The notes under the pieces are model-generated. The model did no database searches. It was not told the origin of the DNA and saw nothing but the letters and a program-made list of their open reading frames with translations. From Bradyrhizobium cosmicum (GTDB lineage: Bacteria > Pseudomonadota > Alphaproteobacteria > Rhizobiales > Xanthobacteraceae): a DNA stretch of 64,000 nucleotides. How positions within the stretch are numbered: the stretch's first letter is position 1; each line of letters begins with the position of its first letter. The DNA lies in NCBI RefSeq assembly GCF_007290395.2, contig NZ_CP041656.2, forward strand, positions 6,386,001 to 6,450,000, read 5' to 3'. A program made the translations under genes and the position numbers. Positions 38,019 through 46,269 of this stretch are shown here, piece by piece.

Positions 38019-38059
38019 CTCGGCTCATCCAAGTGAATGCCGCTTGAGAGGGAGCTACG

Positions 38060-39070
38060 ATGAAAGCCTATCATTTGAATGGCCAAGCCGGTGGCGCTGG
38101 CCTTTTGCGAGCCGAGGTCAGCAAACCCGAACCCGCCAATGGCGAGGTCCGCATCCGGGTCGAAGCCGTCAGTCTGAACTACCGCGACCTCCTGATCCTC
38201 GACCGCGTGGGCCAAGGTGGGCTCAACGGCCGCGTGCCACTCTCCGACGGTGCAGGCGTCGTTGACGCCATCGGCGCCGGCGTCACGCAATGGCGGGTCG
38301 GAGACCGCGTTGCGGCATCGTTCTTTCGCGATTGGATCTCGGGGCCGTTCAAGGCCAGCTATGTCCCGTCATCCCTTGGTGGCAACACGATGGACGGAAT
38401 GCTGGCGGAGTATGTCGTGCTACCGGCAAATGCGCTCGTTTCGGTGCCGGCGCATTTGTCCTCACTCGAAGCCGCGACCTTGCCTTGTGCCGGCGTCACT
38501 GCTTTCCATGGCCTCATTGCACGCGGCCAGATGGGCAAAGGCGATACGCTGCTGGTCCAGGGAACGGGTGGCGTCGCGCTGTTCGGACTTCAATTCGCGG
38601 CGGCGCTGGGAGCGCGCGCGATCGTGATCTCGTCCTCGGATGAAAAGCTCGCGCGCGCCAAGGCGCTGGGCGGCTCGATCCTCATCAACTACCGCGACAC
38701 CCCTGACTGGGATGTTGCGCTGATGAAAGCGACGAATGGCGAAGGCGTCAGCCATATCCTCGAACTCGGCGGTCCCGGCACCTATGACCGATCGCTGCGA
38801 TCGGTCGCGTCGGGCGGCAAGATCGTTCAAATTGGCGTGTTGACGGGGTTCGGTCCGAAGCCCGATCTCGCGCGCCTTCAGTGGGAGAATGCCGACATTA
38901 TCGGTGTCACCGTCGGATCGGTCGAACATTTCACCGCGATGAACGGCTTCCTGTCCGAACAGGCGATCCACCCGATCATCGATCGGGTCTACGGCTTCGA
39001 CGAAGCACCCGAGGCCTATGCTTACCTCCGGACCGGCTCACATTTCGGCAAGGTCGTCGTCGAGCTTTAG
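38060..39070 (+). CDS. Zinc-independent MDR-family alcohol dehydrogenase/quinone oxidoreductase
   Basis: 336 residues. Medium-chain dehydrogenase/reductase fold: an N-terminal GroES-like domain (VRIRVEAVSLNYRDLLI, SDGAGVVDAIGAGVTQWRVG) and a Rossmann domain with LLVQGTGGVALFGLQFA. The catalytic zinc Cys/His set of true alcohol dehydrogenases is absent (NYRD replaces the Cys), so it is of the quinone oxidoreductase/enone reductase type using NAD(P)H. It lies downstream of the MerR-type promoter. Confidence 0.9.
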   Translation: MKAYHLNGQAGGAGLLRAEVSKPEPANGEVRIRVEAVSLNYRDLLILDRVGQGGLNGRVPLSDGAGVVDAIGAGVTQWRVGDRVAASFFRDWISGPFKASYVPSSLGGNTMDGMLAEYVVLPANALVSVPAHLSSLEAATLPCAGVTAFHGLIARGQMGKGDTLLVQGTGGVALFGLQFAAALGARAIVISSSDEKLARAKALGGSILINYRDTPDWDVALMKATNGEGVSHILELGGPGTYDRSLRSVASGGKIVQIGVLTGFGPKPDLARLQWENADIIGVTVGSVEHFTAMNGFLSEQAIHPIIDRVYGFDEAPEAYAYLRTGSHFGKVVVEL

Positions 39071-39162
39071 GAGCCAAGGCGCCCAATTCGACCTCGCTCC
39101 TTGGATCGAAATCGCAGGGCTTATATAGTCCTTGCGACCGCAACGCCCGGAGGACCCATCCC

Positions 39163-39927
39163 TTGAGCATCAAAGCCGTCGTCTTCGACGCCTACGGAAC
39201 GCTCTACGACATCCAGTCGGTCGCGGAGATTACCGAGGATGCGTTTCCGGGCTACGGCGAGATCATTACACAGGTCTGGCGGATCAAGCAGCTCGAATAT
39301 ACCTGGCTGCGCTCGCTGATGCGGCGCTACCAGGATTTTGCAGCGGTCACGCGCGACTCGCTTGCGTATACGCTGCGCCTGCTCGGCCTTGCCTATGACC
39401 CTGTTACGTTCGAGCGCGTGATCGAAAAGTACCTGCATCTCGATCTCTATCCGGATGCAGCAAGCGCGCTTACCGCGCTGAAACCGCGCAAGCTTGCCAT
39501 CCTTTCCAATGGCAGCCCGGACATGCTGAATACGCTGGTGCGCAACTCCGGCCTCGACCGCCTGCTGGACGCCACCATCAGCGTCGATGCCAAGAAGATC
39601 TTCAAGCCGAGCCCGGAAGCCTACGAGCTGATCGGCGAGGTGCTCGGCACCACGCCGGACGAGGTGCTGTTCATCTCCTCCAATCCCTGGGACGTTGCGG
39701 GTGCGAAGTCGTTCGGCCTCAACGTCGCCTGGATCGAACGGGTGACGCCGGAGGCGATGGCGCTGGCTTGCGTCGAGAACGAACTCGTGGCACCGCTGAC
39801 CATGTTCAAGGCGATCCGCACCCAGATGGACGAGCTCGGCTTTGCGCCGGATTTTCGCATCCGTTCGCTGTCGGAGCTGGCCGGGATCATCTCCGTGGAT
39901 GCCCCGGGGATCGCCGCCCGCCGATAA
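39163..39927 (+). CDS. (S)-2-haloacid dehalogenase-like HAD hydrolase (type II)
   Basis: 254 residues. The catalytic Asp9 is in VVFDAYGTLYD; Ser/Asn motif in LAILSNGSPDML; the active-site Lys in KKIFKPSPEAY; and SSNPWDVAGAKSFG near the end, the full set of L-2-haloacid dehalogenases (EC 3.8.1.2). Such enzymes replace the halogen of 2-haloalkanoates with hydroxyl. The start is TTG at 39163 with GGAGG about nine bases upstream; the longer frame runs back into the oxidoreductase gene and is not real. Confidence 0.9.
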   Translation: MSIKAVVFDAYGTLYDIQSVAEITEDAFPGYGEIITQVWRIKQLEYTWLRSLMRRYQDFAAVTRDSLAYTLRLLGLAYDPVTFERVIEKYLHLDLYPDAASALTALKPRKLAILSNGSPDMLNTLVRNSGLDRLLDATISVDAKKIFKPSPEAYELIGEVLGTTPDEVLFISSNPWDVAGAKSFGLNVAWIERVTPEAMALACVENELVAPLTMFKAIRTQMDELGFAPDFRIRSLSELAGIISVDAPGIAARR

Positions 39928-39948
39928 AACTGGACTGAGCTGACTGGA

Positions 39949-40416
39949 ATGAGCCTGGAATCCGTTCGCGCCTTCTTTGCCGAGAAAGCCCCCGACATAT
40001 CAGTGATTGAATCGCCGATCAGCTCGGCCACGGTGCCGCTGGCCGCCGAGGCCTACGGCGTCGAACCCGGCCGGATCGCCAAGACGCTGAGCTTGCGCAT
40101 CGGCGAGCGGGTGATCCTGATCGTCGCCGCCGGCACGTCGCGGATGGACAACAAGAAGGTGAAGGCGCAATTCGGCGGCAAGCCGAAGATGCTGGGATTG
40201 GAAGAGGTCGCCGAGATCACCGGCCACGAGGTCGGCGGCGTCTGCCCGTTCGGGCTGAAATCGCCGCTGCCGATCTACTGCGATGTGTCGCTGAAGGCGT
40301 TCGACATCGTCGTTCCCGCCGCGGGCTCGACCCACAGCGCGGTGCGCATTGCGCCCGACCGGATGGCCGAACTCGTCGGCGCCGAATGGGTCGACGTCTG
40401 CGAGAGCAGACCCTAA
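39949..40416 (+). CDS. YbaK/EbsC-type aminoacyl-tRNA deacylase
   Basis: 155 residues, one YbaK/ProX domain. The conserved Lys in GRIAKTLSLRIG, the KKVKAQFGGKPKMLGLEEVA block and the GGVCPFGLKSPLPIY loop are present. Such proteins hydrolyse mischarged tRNA (Cys- or Ala-tRNAPro). The gene starts 21 bases after the dehalogenase stop and is probably co-transcribed with it; the link between the two is not obvious. Confidence 0.9.
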   Translation: MSLESVRAFFAEKAPDISVIESPISSATVPLAAEAYGVEPGRIAKTLSLRIGERVILIVAAGTSRMDNKKVKAQFGGKPKMLGLEEVAEITGHEVGGVCPFGLKSPLPIYCDVSLKAFDIVVPAAGSTHSAVRIAPDRMAELVGAEWVDVCESRP

Positions 40417-40516
40417 AGCGCGATGAGATTCGGATGAGTTGTCATCGTGCTTTAGCTCCTTGTTCGAGCATGATCTTTTCAGAAAACCGCTTCACACTTT
40501 TCCGGATCATGCTCTA
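40415..40516. repeat. Rhizobial intergenic repeat (AAAGCGCGATGAGATTC type)
   Basis: Two nested hairpins: AAAGCGCGATGA with TCATCGTGCTTT, and GAGCATGATC with GGATCATGCTC. It starts at the stop codon of the YbaK-type gene and ends CTAG. I recognise it as a dispersed Bradyrhizobium repeat from memory. It may double as a transcription stop. Confidence 0.75.
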
Positions 40517-40523
40517 GCCAACG

Positions 40524-40871
40524 CTAATCATCGTCGTCGTAAGGCTGCGGCTGGGCCGCGGGAGGCGGCGGCGCATTGTAGCGCGGCGTCGGCGCCGCAC
40601 GGTTGCGCGGAACCTGCTGCTGCGGCGACATCTGGTTGTTGGACTCGAACACGGCACGGCAGCCTCTCGAAAGCTGCGGCGTGTTCTGCTGCAGGCAGGC
40701 CGTGATGCGGCTCACATCCGGAATCTGGTCGCTGCACAGACGCCACACATCCGGTGTGCACGCCATCTGTTGTTCCATGGTTCCGCGATACTCTTCGGCG
40801 GAGGCAGCGCTCTGCGCAACGATGCCGCCGATGGCGAGCGCGACACCCAGCGCAATCCGCTCTGTTCGCAT
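40524..40871 (-). CDS. Small exported Cys-rich protein
   Basis: 115 residues. Signal peptide (ending SASAEE, about 25), then a ~45-residue core with four cysteines in the pattern CTPDVWRLC ... ITACLQQ ... LSRGCRAVF, like a single Cys-rich (GLG1-type) repeat, and a Pro/Ala/Gln-rich tail ending in DDDD. Probably periplasmic and disulfide-bonded. Function unknown. Confidence 0.75.
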   Translation of the reverse strand: MRTERIALGVALAIGGIVAQSAASAEEYRGTMEQQMACTPDVWRLCSDQIPDVSRITACLQQNTPQLSRGCRAVFESNNQMSPQQQVPRNRAAPTPRYNAPPPPAAQPQPYDDDD

Positions 40872-40967
40872 GTCCAGATCCTTCTCGTCGATACCGATCG
40901 ATTTTCACCAATCAATGAGGCGGCAGCCGGTTCTGGCCCTACAACTAAATGTGAAGCGCGCCTGGAC

Positions 40968-41954
40968 CTACTCCACCTTGCCGATCTTCTTCACAGCCGC
41001 GATCAGCCGCGCGCTGTCGGCGGCGATGAACGCGGAGAAGGCCGGCGCATCCTGATAGGCGACGAGACTGCCGGAGGTGTCGAAAGCCTTGAGCACATCG
41101 GGGCTCATCATCACCTGCGCCATCGCCTCGCGCAGGCGGGTCGCGACCGGCGCCGGCAGCGAGCTCTGCGCGAACAAGCCGGCCCAGATGTACATCTCGA
41201 CATCCTTGTAGCCGAGCTCCTGGAAGGTCGGCACATCGGGGAAGCTCGCGATGCGCTGGGCGCCGCAATTGCCGAGCACGCGCAACTTGCCGTCGTCGAC
41301 CTGCGGCTTCAGCGTGCCGGGTGCGGCTGCGATCGCCTGCACCGTGCCGCTGAGCAACGCGGTCAACGCCGGCCCCGCGCCGCGGAACGGCACGTGCAGC
41401 AATTTGATATCGGCGCTGCTCGCGAACATCTCCATCGCCACGTGCAGCGTGCCGTAGGGACCTGACGAGCCATAGGTGATCTGGCCCGGGCGCCTCCTGG
41501 CGTCCTCGACGAACTCCCGCGCGGTCTTCCATGGCGACGAGGCCGGCACCGCGAGCAAGGTCGGGTCAGCCAGCACGCGCGCGATCGGCATGAACTGCGA
41601 GACCTCGTAGGCGGCGGGACGGTCGAACAGCCGGTCGGCTTCCGGGAGCACCGCAAGCGAGGACAATGTCATCAGCAGCGTGTAGCCGTCGGGCTCGGCG
41701 CGCGCAGCCGCGGCATTGCCGACCGATCCGCCGCCGCCTCCGGCGCGGTTGTCGACGATGACGGGCTTGCCGAGGATCCGCTCCAGCGCCATCGCCACCG
41801 GACGTGCGGCAAGATCGGCCTGCCCGCCGGCCGGAAACGGCACGATCATGGTGATGTTGCGCACCGGATAGGTTTGCGCGAAGGCTTGGCCGGGTAACGC
41901 GGCGCGCAACAACGGCAGTGCGGCAGCGGCGCGCAGGAGATCGCGTCGGTCCAT
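40968..41954 (-). CDS. Tripartite tricarboxylate transporter substrate-binding protein (Bug/TctC family)
   Basis: 328 residues from the ATG at 41954 (GGGAGG upstream). The leader has a twin-arginine-like start (MDRRDLLRAAAALPLL) and ends FAQ. The Bug core signatures are present: NITMIVPFPAGGQADLAARP, VIVDNRAGGGGGSVGN, YTLLMTLSSLAVLP and SFPDVPTFQELGYKD. It binds a carboxylate in the periplasm. No TctA/TctB membrane partner is nearby, as is common for orphan Bug proteins. Confidence 0.92.
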   Translation of the reverse strand: MDRRDLLRAAAALPLLRAALPGQAFAQTYPVRNITMIVPFPAGGQADLAARPVAMALERILGKPVIVDNRAGGGGGSVGNAAAARAEPDGYTLLMTLSSLAVLPEADRLFDRPAAYEVSQFMPIARVLADPTLLAVPASSPWKTAREFVEDARRRPGQITYGSSGPYGTLHVAMEMFASSADIKLLHVPFRGAGPALTALLSGTVQAIAAAPGTLKPQVDDGKLRVLGNCGAQRIASFPDVPTFQELGYKDVEMYIWAGLFAQSSLPAPVATRLREAMAQVMMSPDVLKAFDTSGSLVAYQDAPAFSAFIAADSARLIAAVKKIGKVE

Positions 41955-42114
41955 GGCAGGTCCCTCCCCGGATTTTTTCTTGTTTCGGCAGCCTAGCGGA
42001 GTGCTCGGCAAGAACAAGCCGTTAACGAAACGTTATCCATGTTCGCCCCGCGCCGGGGAACGCCGCATCAAAGCCACCGTTGCCTTCCCAGATCCGCGGG
42101 TCAGGGAGTGTGCC

Positions 42115-42372
42115 ATGGGAAAGCTTGCGACCATCGACGTTGCCCTCGACGAGATGCTGGTGAATCTCGCTGCCATCGTCCTGCGGCTGTCAAAGCCCGA
42201 ATTGACGCGAACGCCGGAAGCGCGCAACGCATTGGCGCAATCGGTGCATCAATATGCGGTGTGCGCGGCGCGCTCCACCGATCCGCGTGTGCACGAGTTG
42301 AAATCGCAACTTGAAGAGACGCTGAAACCAAGCTTGCGGGTTGTTGCAAGAGATGGCGTGAAAGTGTCGTAG
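42115..42372 (+). CDS. Small hypothetical protein (85 residues)
   Basis: A probably all-helical protein without signal peptide (MGKLATIDVALDEMLVNLAA, then IVLRLSKPELTRTPEARNAL). GGGAG lies seven bases before the ATG at 42115, which supports this start over the longer open frame. No family recognised; a repeat follows 10 bases after its stop. Confidence 0.55.
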   Translation: MGKLATIDVALDEMLVNLAAIVLRLSKPELTRTPEARNALAQSVHQYAVCAARSTDPRVHELKSQLEETLKPSLRVVARDGVKVS

Positions 42373-42381
42373 TCAAGCTCC

Positions 42382-42467
42382 GTCATGGCGAGGAGCGCTT
42401 GCGACGAAACAATCCAGAATCCCTCTGCGGAAGACACTCTGGATTGCTTCGCTTCGCTCGCAATGAC
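42382..42467. repeat. Palindromic repeat (GTCAT...AATCCAGA type)
   Basis: Outer ends GTCATGGCGA and TCGCAATGAC are inverted. Inner arms AATCCAGA and TCTGGATT (from about 42411 and 42438) form a second stem. Elements of this kind (CATTGCGAGCGAAGCGAAGC) are abundant between Bradyrhizobium genes. Confidence 0.8.
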
Positions 42468-42490
42468 CGGTACTTTGAGAACTGCTCGCT

Positions 42491-43441
42491 CTACGACGCC
42501 TTCACCTTCCCGCGCGGCCGCCGCTTGCAGGTGCCCGGCAATTTCGCCGCGAGAAAATCGCCAAGCGCTTCGACGCGCGCGGGGCGCGGGCCACCGGGCG
42601 GGGTCACGAGGTGCACGGCGCCTTCGGCCTGTTTCCAGTCCTTCAGGATCACTTCGACCTCGCCGGACGAGATGGCCTCGCCGACGATGAATTCCGGAAG
42701 CTCGGCGATGCCGAGGCCGGCGATCAGCGCCGGCATCACCGCCTCGCCATTGTTGACGCGTAGCTGGCCGCCGGGACGCACGCTGGCCTGCTCGCCGGCC
42801 GAATTGGTGTAGTGCCAGACATTGGGCGTCGAGAGATAGGCGTAAGCGAAGCATTTGTGCTCGGCCAGGTGCATCGGATGCGTCGGCCGACCGTGCTTCT
42901 TGAGATAGGACGGCGCCGCCACCGTGAAGCGCGGCATGGTGAAGAGGCGCCGCGCGATCAGCGAGGAGTCCGGCAGCCGCGCGATCCGCACCGCCATGTC
43001 AAAACCCTCGCCGATCAAATCGACGGTCGCATCGCTCAAATGCAGGTCGACCGAGACTTCCGGATAGGCCTCGAAAAACTCCGGCAGCAGCGGGGCCACC
43101 GCCTTGATCCCGAACGTCATTGGCACGGCGAGCCGCACCAGCCCGCGCGGAGCCACCGATTGCGCCAGCGCCTCGTTCTCGGCTGCCTCACCGTCGACGA
43201 GCAGGCGCGTGGCGCGTTCGGCGAGCTTGTGTCCGGCATCGGTCAGGGCGAGCCGGCGCGAGGTGCGGTTGAACAGCCGGGCGCCGAGCCGCTCCTCCAG
43301 CCGCGTCACCGCCTTGGACACCGTCGCCTTGGACATCGCAAGCTCGCTTGCGGCCCCCGCAAACGACCGTAATTCCACGACCTTTGCGAAAATCGCGAGC
43401 GCCTCGAAATCGGGGAGTTTTGCCATGGGGCGGGGATCCAT
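42491..43441 (-). CDS. LysR family transcriptional regulator
   Basis: About 316 residues. N-terminal helix-turn-helix (FAGAASELAMSKATVSKAVT, RLEERLGARLFNRTSRRLAL) and a C-terminal ligand-binding domain (VRLAVPMTFGIKAVAPLLPE, FDMAVRIARLPDSSLIARRL). The start is between ATG 43441 and ATG 43426. It is divergent from pirin-wrbA with a dyad in the gap and very likely regulates them. Confidence 0.93.
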   Translation of the reverse strand: MDPRPMAKLPDFEALAIFAKVVELRSFAGAASELAMSKATVSKAVTRLEERLGARLFNRTSRRLALTDAGHKLAERATRLLVDGEAAENEALAQSVAPRGLVRLAVPMTFGIKAVAPLLPEFFEAYPEVSVDLHLSDATVDLIGEGFDMAVRIARLPDSSLIARRLFTMPRFTVAAPSYLKKHGRPTHPMHLAEHKCFAYAYLSTPNVWHYTNSAGEQASVRPGGQLRVNNGEAVMPALIAGLGIAELPEFIVGEAISSGEVEVILKDWKQAEGAVHLVTPPGGPRPARVEALGDFLAAKLPGTCKRRPRGKVKAS

Positions 43442-43455
43442 CAGGGGTAATTTGA

Positions 43456-43470
43456 GAAACAATGCGTTTC
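43456..43470 (+). promoter_or_regulatory. Candidate LysR operator
   Basis: GAAAC (43456-43460), five bases, GTTTC (43466-43470): a 15-bp dyad, the size of a LysR recognition box, 15 bases upstream of the regulator and about 115 upstream of pirin. Another GTTTC follows at 43475-43479. Confidence 0.5.
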
Positions 43471-43584
43471 AATAGTTTCTATTTCTATACCACAGCCGGA
43501 GGCCTATCCAAGGGGTCATGAGGTGCTCGACGTCAACGGCGGCCTCGGTGCCCGAGACGTCAGGATCAAACAAGGATCACGCAA

Positions 43585-44283
43585 ATGATCGAACTCAGAC
43601 CTTTCGACAAGCTCGGCGGCGCCGATCACGGCTGGCTCAAGGCCAAGCATCATTTCTCCTTCGCAAGCCACTATGATCCGAACAATATGGGTCATGGCGT
43701 CCTGCGGGTCTGGAACGACGACGAGATCGCGCCCAACACCGGCTTTCCCGCTCATCCCCACGCCAACATGGAGATCATCACCTACGTGCGCGAGGGCGCG
43801 ATCACTCATCAGGACAGCCTCGGCAACGCGGGCCGCACTGAGGCGGGCGACGTGCAGGTGATGAGTGCCGGCAGCGGCATCCGTCACTCCGAGTACAATC
43901 TGGAGCCGACGAAGACACGTATCTTCCAGATCTGGATCGAGCCGACCGCGCGCGGCGGACAGCCGACCTGGGGCTCGAAGCCGTTCCCGAAGGCGGACCG
44001 CTCCGGCAAGCTCGTCACCATCGCGAGCGGCCTCGAAGGCGACGCCGACGCGCTGCCGATCCGCGCCGATGCGCGGGTGCTTGCCACCACGCTGAAGGCC
44101 GGCGAGAGCGCGGAGTACGAGCCGCAGAAGTCGCGGCACCTCTATCTGGTGCCCGCAGCGGGTGCAGTCGAGATCAACGGCGTCCGCGTCAACGCCCGCG
44201 ACGGCGCCGCCATCCGCGACGAGGAGAAACTGAAGATCACTGCTCTGGAAGACTCCGAGCTCGTGCTCGTCGACGCCGCGTGA
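43585..44283 (+). CDS. Pirin family protein (YhhW-like)
   Basis: 232 residues. Bicupin fold with the N-terminal metal-binding set in [20 protein letters not shown] and [12 protein letters not shown]. Some bacterial pirins have quercetinase activity in vitro; the physiological role is unclear. It is the first gene of a probable pirin-wrbA operon opposite a LysR gene. Confidence 0.92.
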   Translation: MIELRPFDKLGGADHGWLKAKHHFSFASHYDPNNMGHGVLRVWNDDEIAPNTGFPAHPHANMEIITYVREGAITHQDSLGNAGRTEAGDVQVMSAGSGIRHSEYNLEPTKTRIFQIWIEPTARGGQPTWGSKPFPKADRSGKLVTIASGLEGDADALPIRADARVLATTLKAGESAEYEPQKSRHLYLVPAAGAVEINGVRVNARDGAAIRDEEKLKITALEDSELVLVDAA

Positions 44284-44326
44284 CACCCGACAACCAGCAA
44301 TCAAGCCAACACAACGGAGACCACCG

Positions 44327-44926
44327 ATGACCAAAGTTCTCGTCCTCTATTATTCCGCCTATGGCCACATCGAAGCGATGGCGAACGCCGTCGCCGAAGG
44401 CGCCCGCGAAGCCGGCGCCACGGTGGACATCAAGCGCGTGCCCGAACTGGTGCCGGCCGAGGTCGCGAAAGCCTCGTACTACAAGGTCGACCAGGCCGCG
44501 CCTGTCGCCAAGATCGAAGACCTCGCCAATTACGACGCGATCATCGTCGGCACCGGCACCCGCTTCGGCCGGATGGCCTCGCAGATGGCGAACTTCCTCG
44601 ACCAGGCCGGCGGGCTCTGGGCCAAGGGCGCCCTTCACGGCAAGGTCGGCGGCGCATTCACCGCGACCGCGACCCAGCATGGCGGCCAGGAGACCACGCT
44701 GTTCTCGATCATCACCAACCTGTTGCACTTCGGCATGGTGATCGTCGGCATGAACTACGGCTTTGCCGGCCAGATGAAGCTCGACGAAGTCACCGGCGGC
44801 GCGCCGTACGGTGCGACCACGATCACCGGCGGCGACGGCAGCCGCCAGCCCAGCGCCAATGAACTCGCCGGCGCGCGCTACCAGGGCCGCCAGATCGCGG
44901 AGACCGCCAAGAAGCTGCATGGCTAG
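44327..44926 (+). CDS. wrbA: NAD(P)H:quinone oxidoreductase, WrbA type
   Basis: 199 residues. Flavodoxin-like FMN protein: [20 protein letters not shown] (FMN phosphate loop), [19 protein letters not shown] and [14 protein letters not shown] loops, all diagnostic of WrbA. It reduces quinones by two electrons, avoiding radical formation. ACGGAG precedes the ATG; the gap to pirin is 43 bases. Confidence 0.96.
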   Translation: MTKVLVLYYSAYGHIEAMANAVAEGAREAGATVDIKRVPELVPAEVAKASYYKVDQAAPVAKIEDLANYDAIIVGTGTRFGRMASQMANFLDQAGGLWAKGALHGKVGGAFTATATQHGGQETTLFSIITNLLHFGMVIVGMNYGFAGQMKLDEVTGGAPYGATTITGGDGSRQPSANELAGARYQGRQIAETAKKLHG

Positions 44927-45303
44927 GCTGCACGGCTAAGCCTCGCAGTGAAACTCTACGACCGGCTGCATGGCTGATGCGACGCGGGCGGCATTCTCAT
45001 TCGAGGATGCCGCCCCATTTATGTCAGCAGGAAATTTCACCAAAAAGCGATACGAATGGCTTTCGAACTCTTGTTGATCGCGCATATGATCCGCAGGCCC
45101 GCCCAGGCATTGGCGCGGCGCTAGTATTGCCGCAGCCTGTTTCGCGCCTCGCGCGGCCGTTTTCACTGCGCCGGCTGCGCGAAGACGTGACGCATCGGTC
45201 GCTCACTCGAGCATTTTCGGTTCTGATTGAATCAGAACTGAAGCACTACATTCGTTTTGACGCGTTTTCTTGACGCGAACCGGTATCCACTTCGCGACAC
45301 GCT
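44927..45303. other. Gene-free region between wrbA and the methyltransferase
   Basis: 377 bases. The left part has a hairpin terminator (44986-45015), the right end a dispersed repeat (45209-45306). In between I see nothing that looks coding. Confidence 0.6.
44986..45015 (+). terminator. Hairpin terminator after wrbA
   Basis: GGGCGGCAT (44986-44994) pairs with ATGCCGCCC (45007-45015), followed by CATTTATG, a weak T-tract. Confidence 0.6.
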
Positions 45304-45306
45304 CTA
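45209..45306. repeat. Rhizobial intergenic repeat (GAGCATTTTCGG type)
   Basis: TTCTGATT (45221-45228) and AATCAGAA (45230-45237) make a perfect palindrome, followed by a GACGCG-rich part with GAACCGGTATCCACTTCGC and inverted GAGC/GCTC ends. It touches the stop codon of the methyltransferase gene. I recognise it from memory as a dispersed repeat. Confidence 0.75.
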
Positions 45307-46188
45307 AGCCTGCGTGATGTCTGCGTGGGGCCTGATTGGGTCCGTAACGACCGGCGCCGCTGCCGTCGACAGCCACCATCCTTCACCGGCGAACCAGCAG
45401 GTCTCGTCGGGAACGCCGTCCCTCCGCAACGATTGCACGCCCTCCCAACCCTTTGCAAACGCCTCGGCCAGTCGCCGGGCGGCATCCTCATTCTGTAGGC
45501 CCGCGCAGCCGATGAATTGAGCGCGGCCAAGGAATTTCGCCGGCCAGATCGCACCATTGTCCGGGCGCGTGATCATCAGCATGCCGCCGAGCATGCCCTC
45601 AGGCGCGAGCGGAAACACCAGCCGCCCGCTGGGCAGCAAGGCATCGAGCCATTCGGTGGCCGGTTGCGCCGCGCCCGCGCAGACATAGATCACGTCGGCT
45701 TTGGGCAGATCGGACGCGATGCCCGAGCGATCGCGCACATCGACATGAGGGACATCTTTCAGATTTTCGCGTGCGAGCCCCGCCAGACGTTCGTCGATCT
45801 CATAGGCGTGGACGCGGCCGCCGGGACCGGCGAGATACGCCAGGATCGCGGTGTAATAGCCGCTGCCCGCGCCGATCTGGATCACGGTCTCGCCTTCCTT
45901 CACGGCGCAGCCGCTGAGCCAATAGGCGTGCGCGCCGGGCATGCCTATATTGAGGCCGCGTGCGCTGTCGAGCGCGAGCAACGTGTTCTGATAGAGGAAG
46001 GCGGGATCGTCATCGGGCGTCACCACATAGGGGGGGCCGCCGAGAGAGATCGACCATGGCCCGGGCCCGACGAAAGGTTCGCGCCTGACGGTGCGGAAAG
46101 CTTCCTCGATGCGGGGATCCGTGGCCCTTGCCGCGGCACAGATCAACTGCGCATAGAACGCGCGATATTTTGCCGAACGATCTTCCAT
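45304..46188 (-). CDS. Protein-L-isoaspartate O-methyltransferase-like protein
   Basis: 294 residues from the ATG at 46188 (GGAGG upstream). AdoMet motif I is VIQIGAGSGYYTAILAYLAG, and the acidic residue of motif II is VHAYEIDERL; these match the PCMT family. The N-terminal half (RREPFVGPGPWSISLGGPPY) resembles PCMT, but the protein is longer than repair enzymes (~220), so its target may differ. It is at the edge of the polysaccharide locus. Confidence 0.8.
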   Translation of the reverse strand: MEDRSAKYRAFYAQLICAAARATDPRIEEAFRTVRREPFVGPGPWSISLGGPPYVVTPDDDPAFLYQNTLLALDSARGLNIGMPGAHAYWLSGCAVKEGETVIQIGAGSGYYTAILAYLAGPGGRVHAYEIDERLAGLARENLKDVPHVDVRDRSGIASDLPKADVIYVCAGAAQPATEWLDALLPSGRLVFPLAPEGMLGGMLMITRPDNGAIWPAKFLGRAQFIGCAGLQNEDAARRLAEAFAKGWEGVQSLRRDGVPDETCWFAGEGWWLSTAAAPVVTDPIRPHADITQA

Positions 46189-46269
46189 GTCGCCTCCGGG
46201 AAACGGAGGCGACAGTAACACAACTATTGCGATATTCGAGTGACCCTGCAATTCAAGGCGGTGCGCGCT

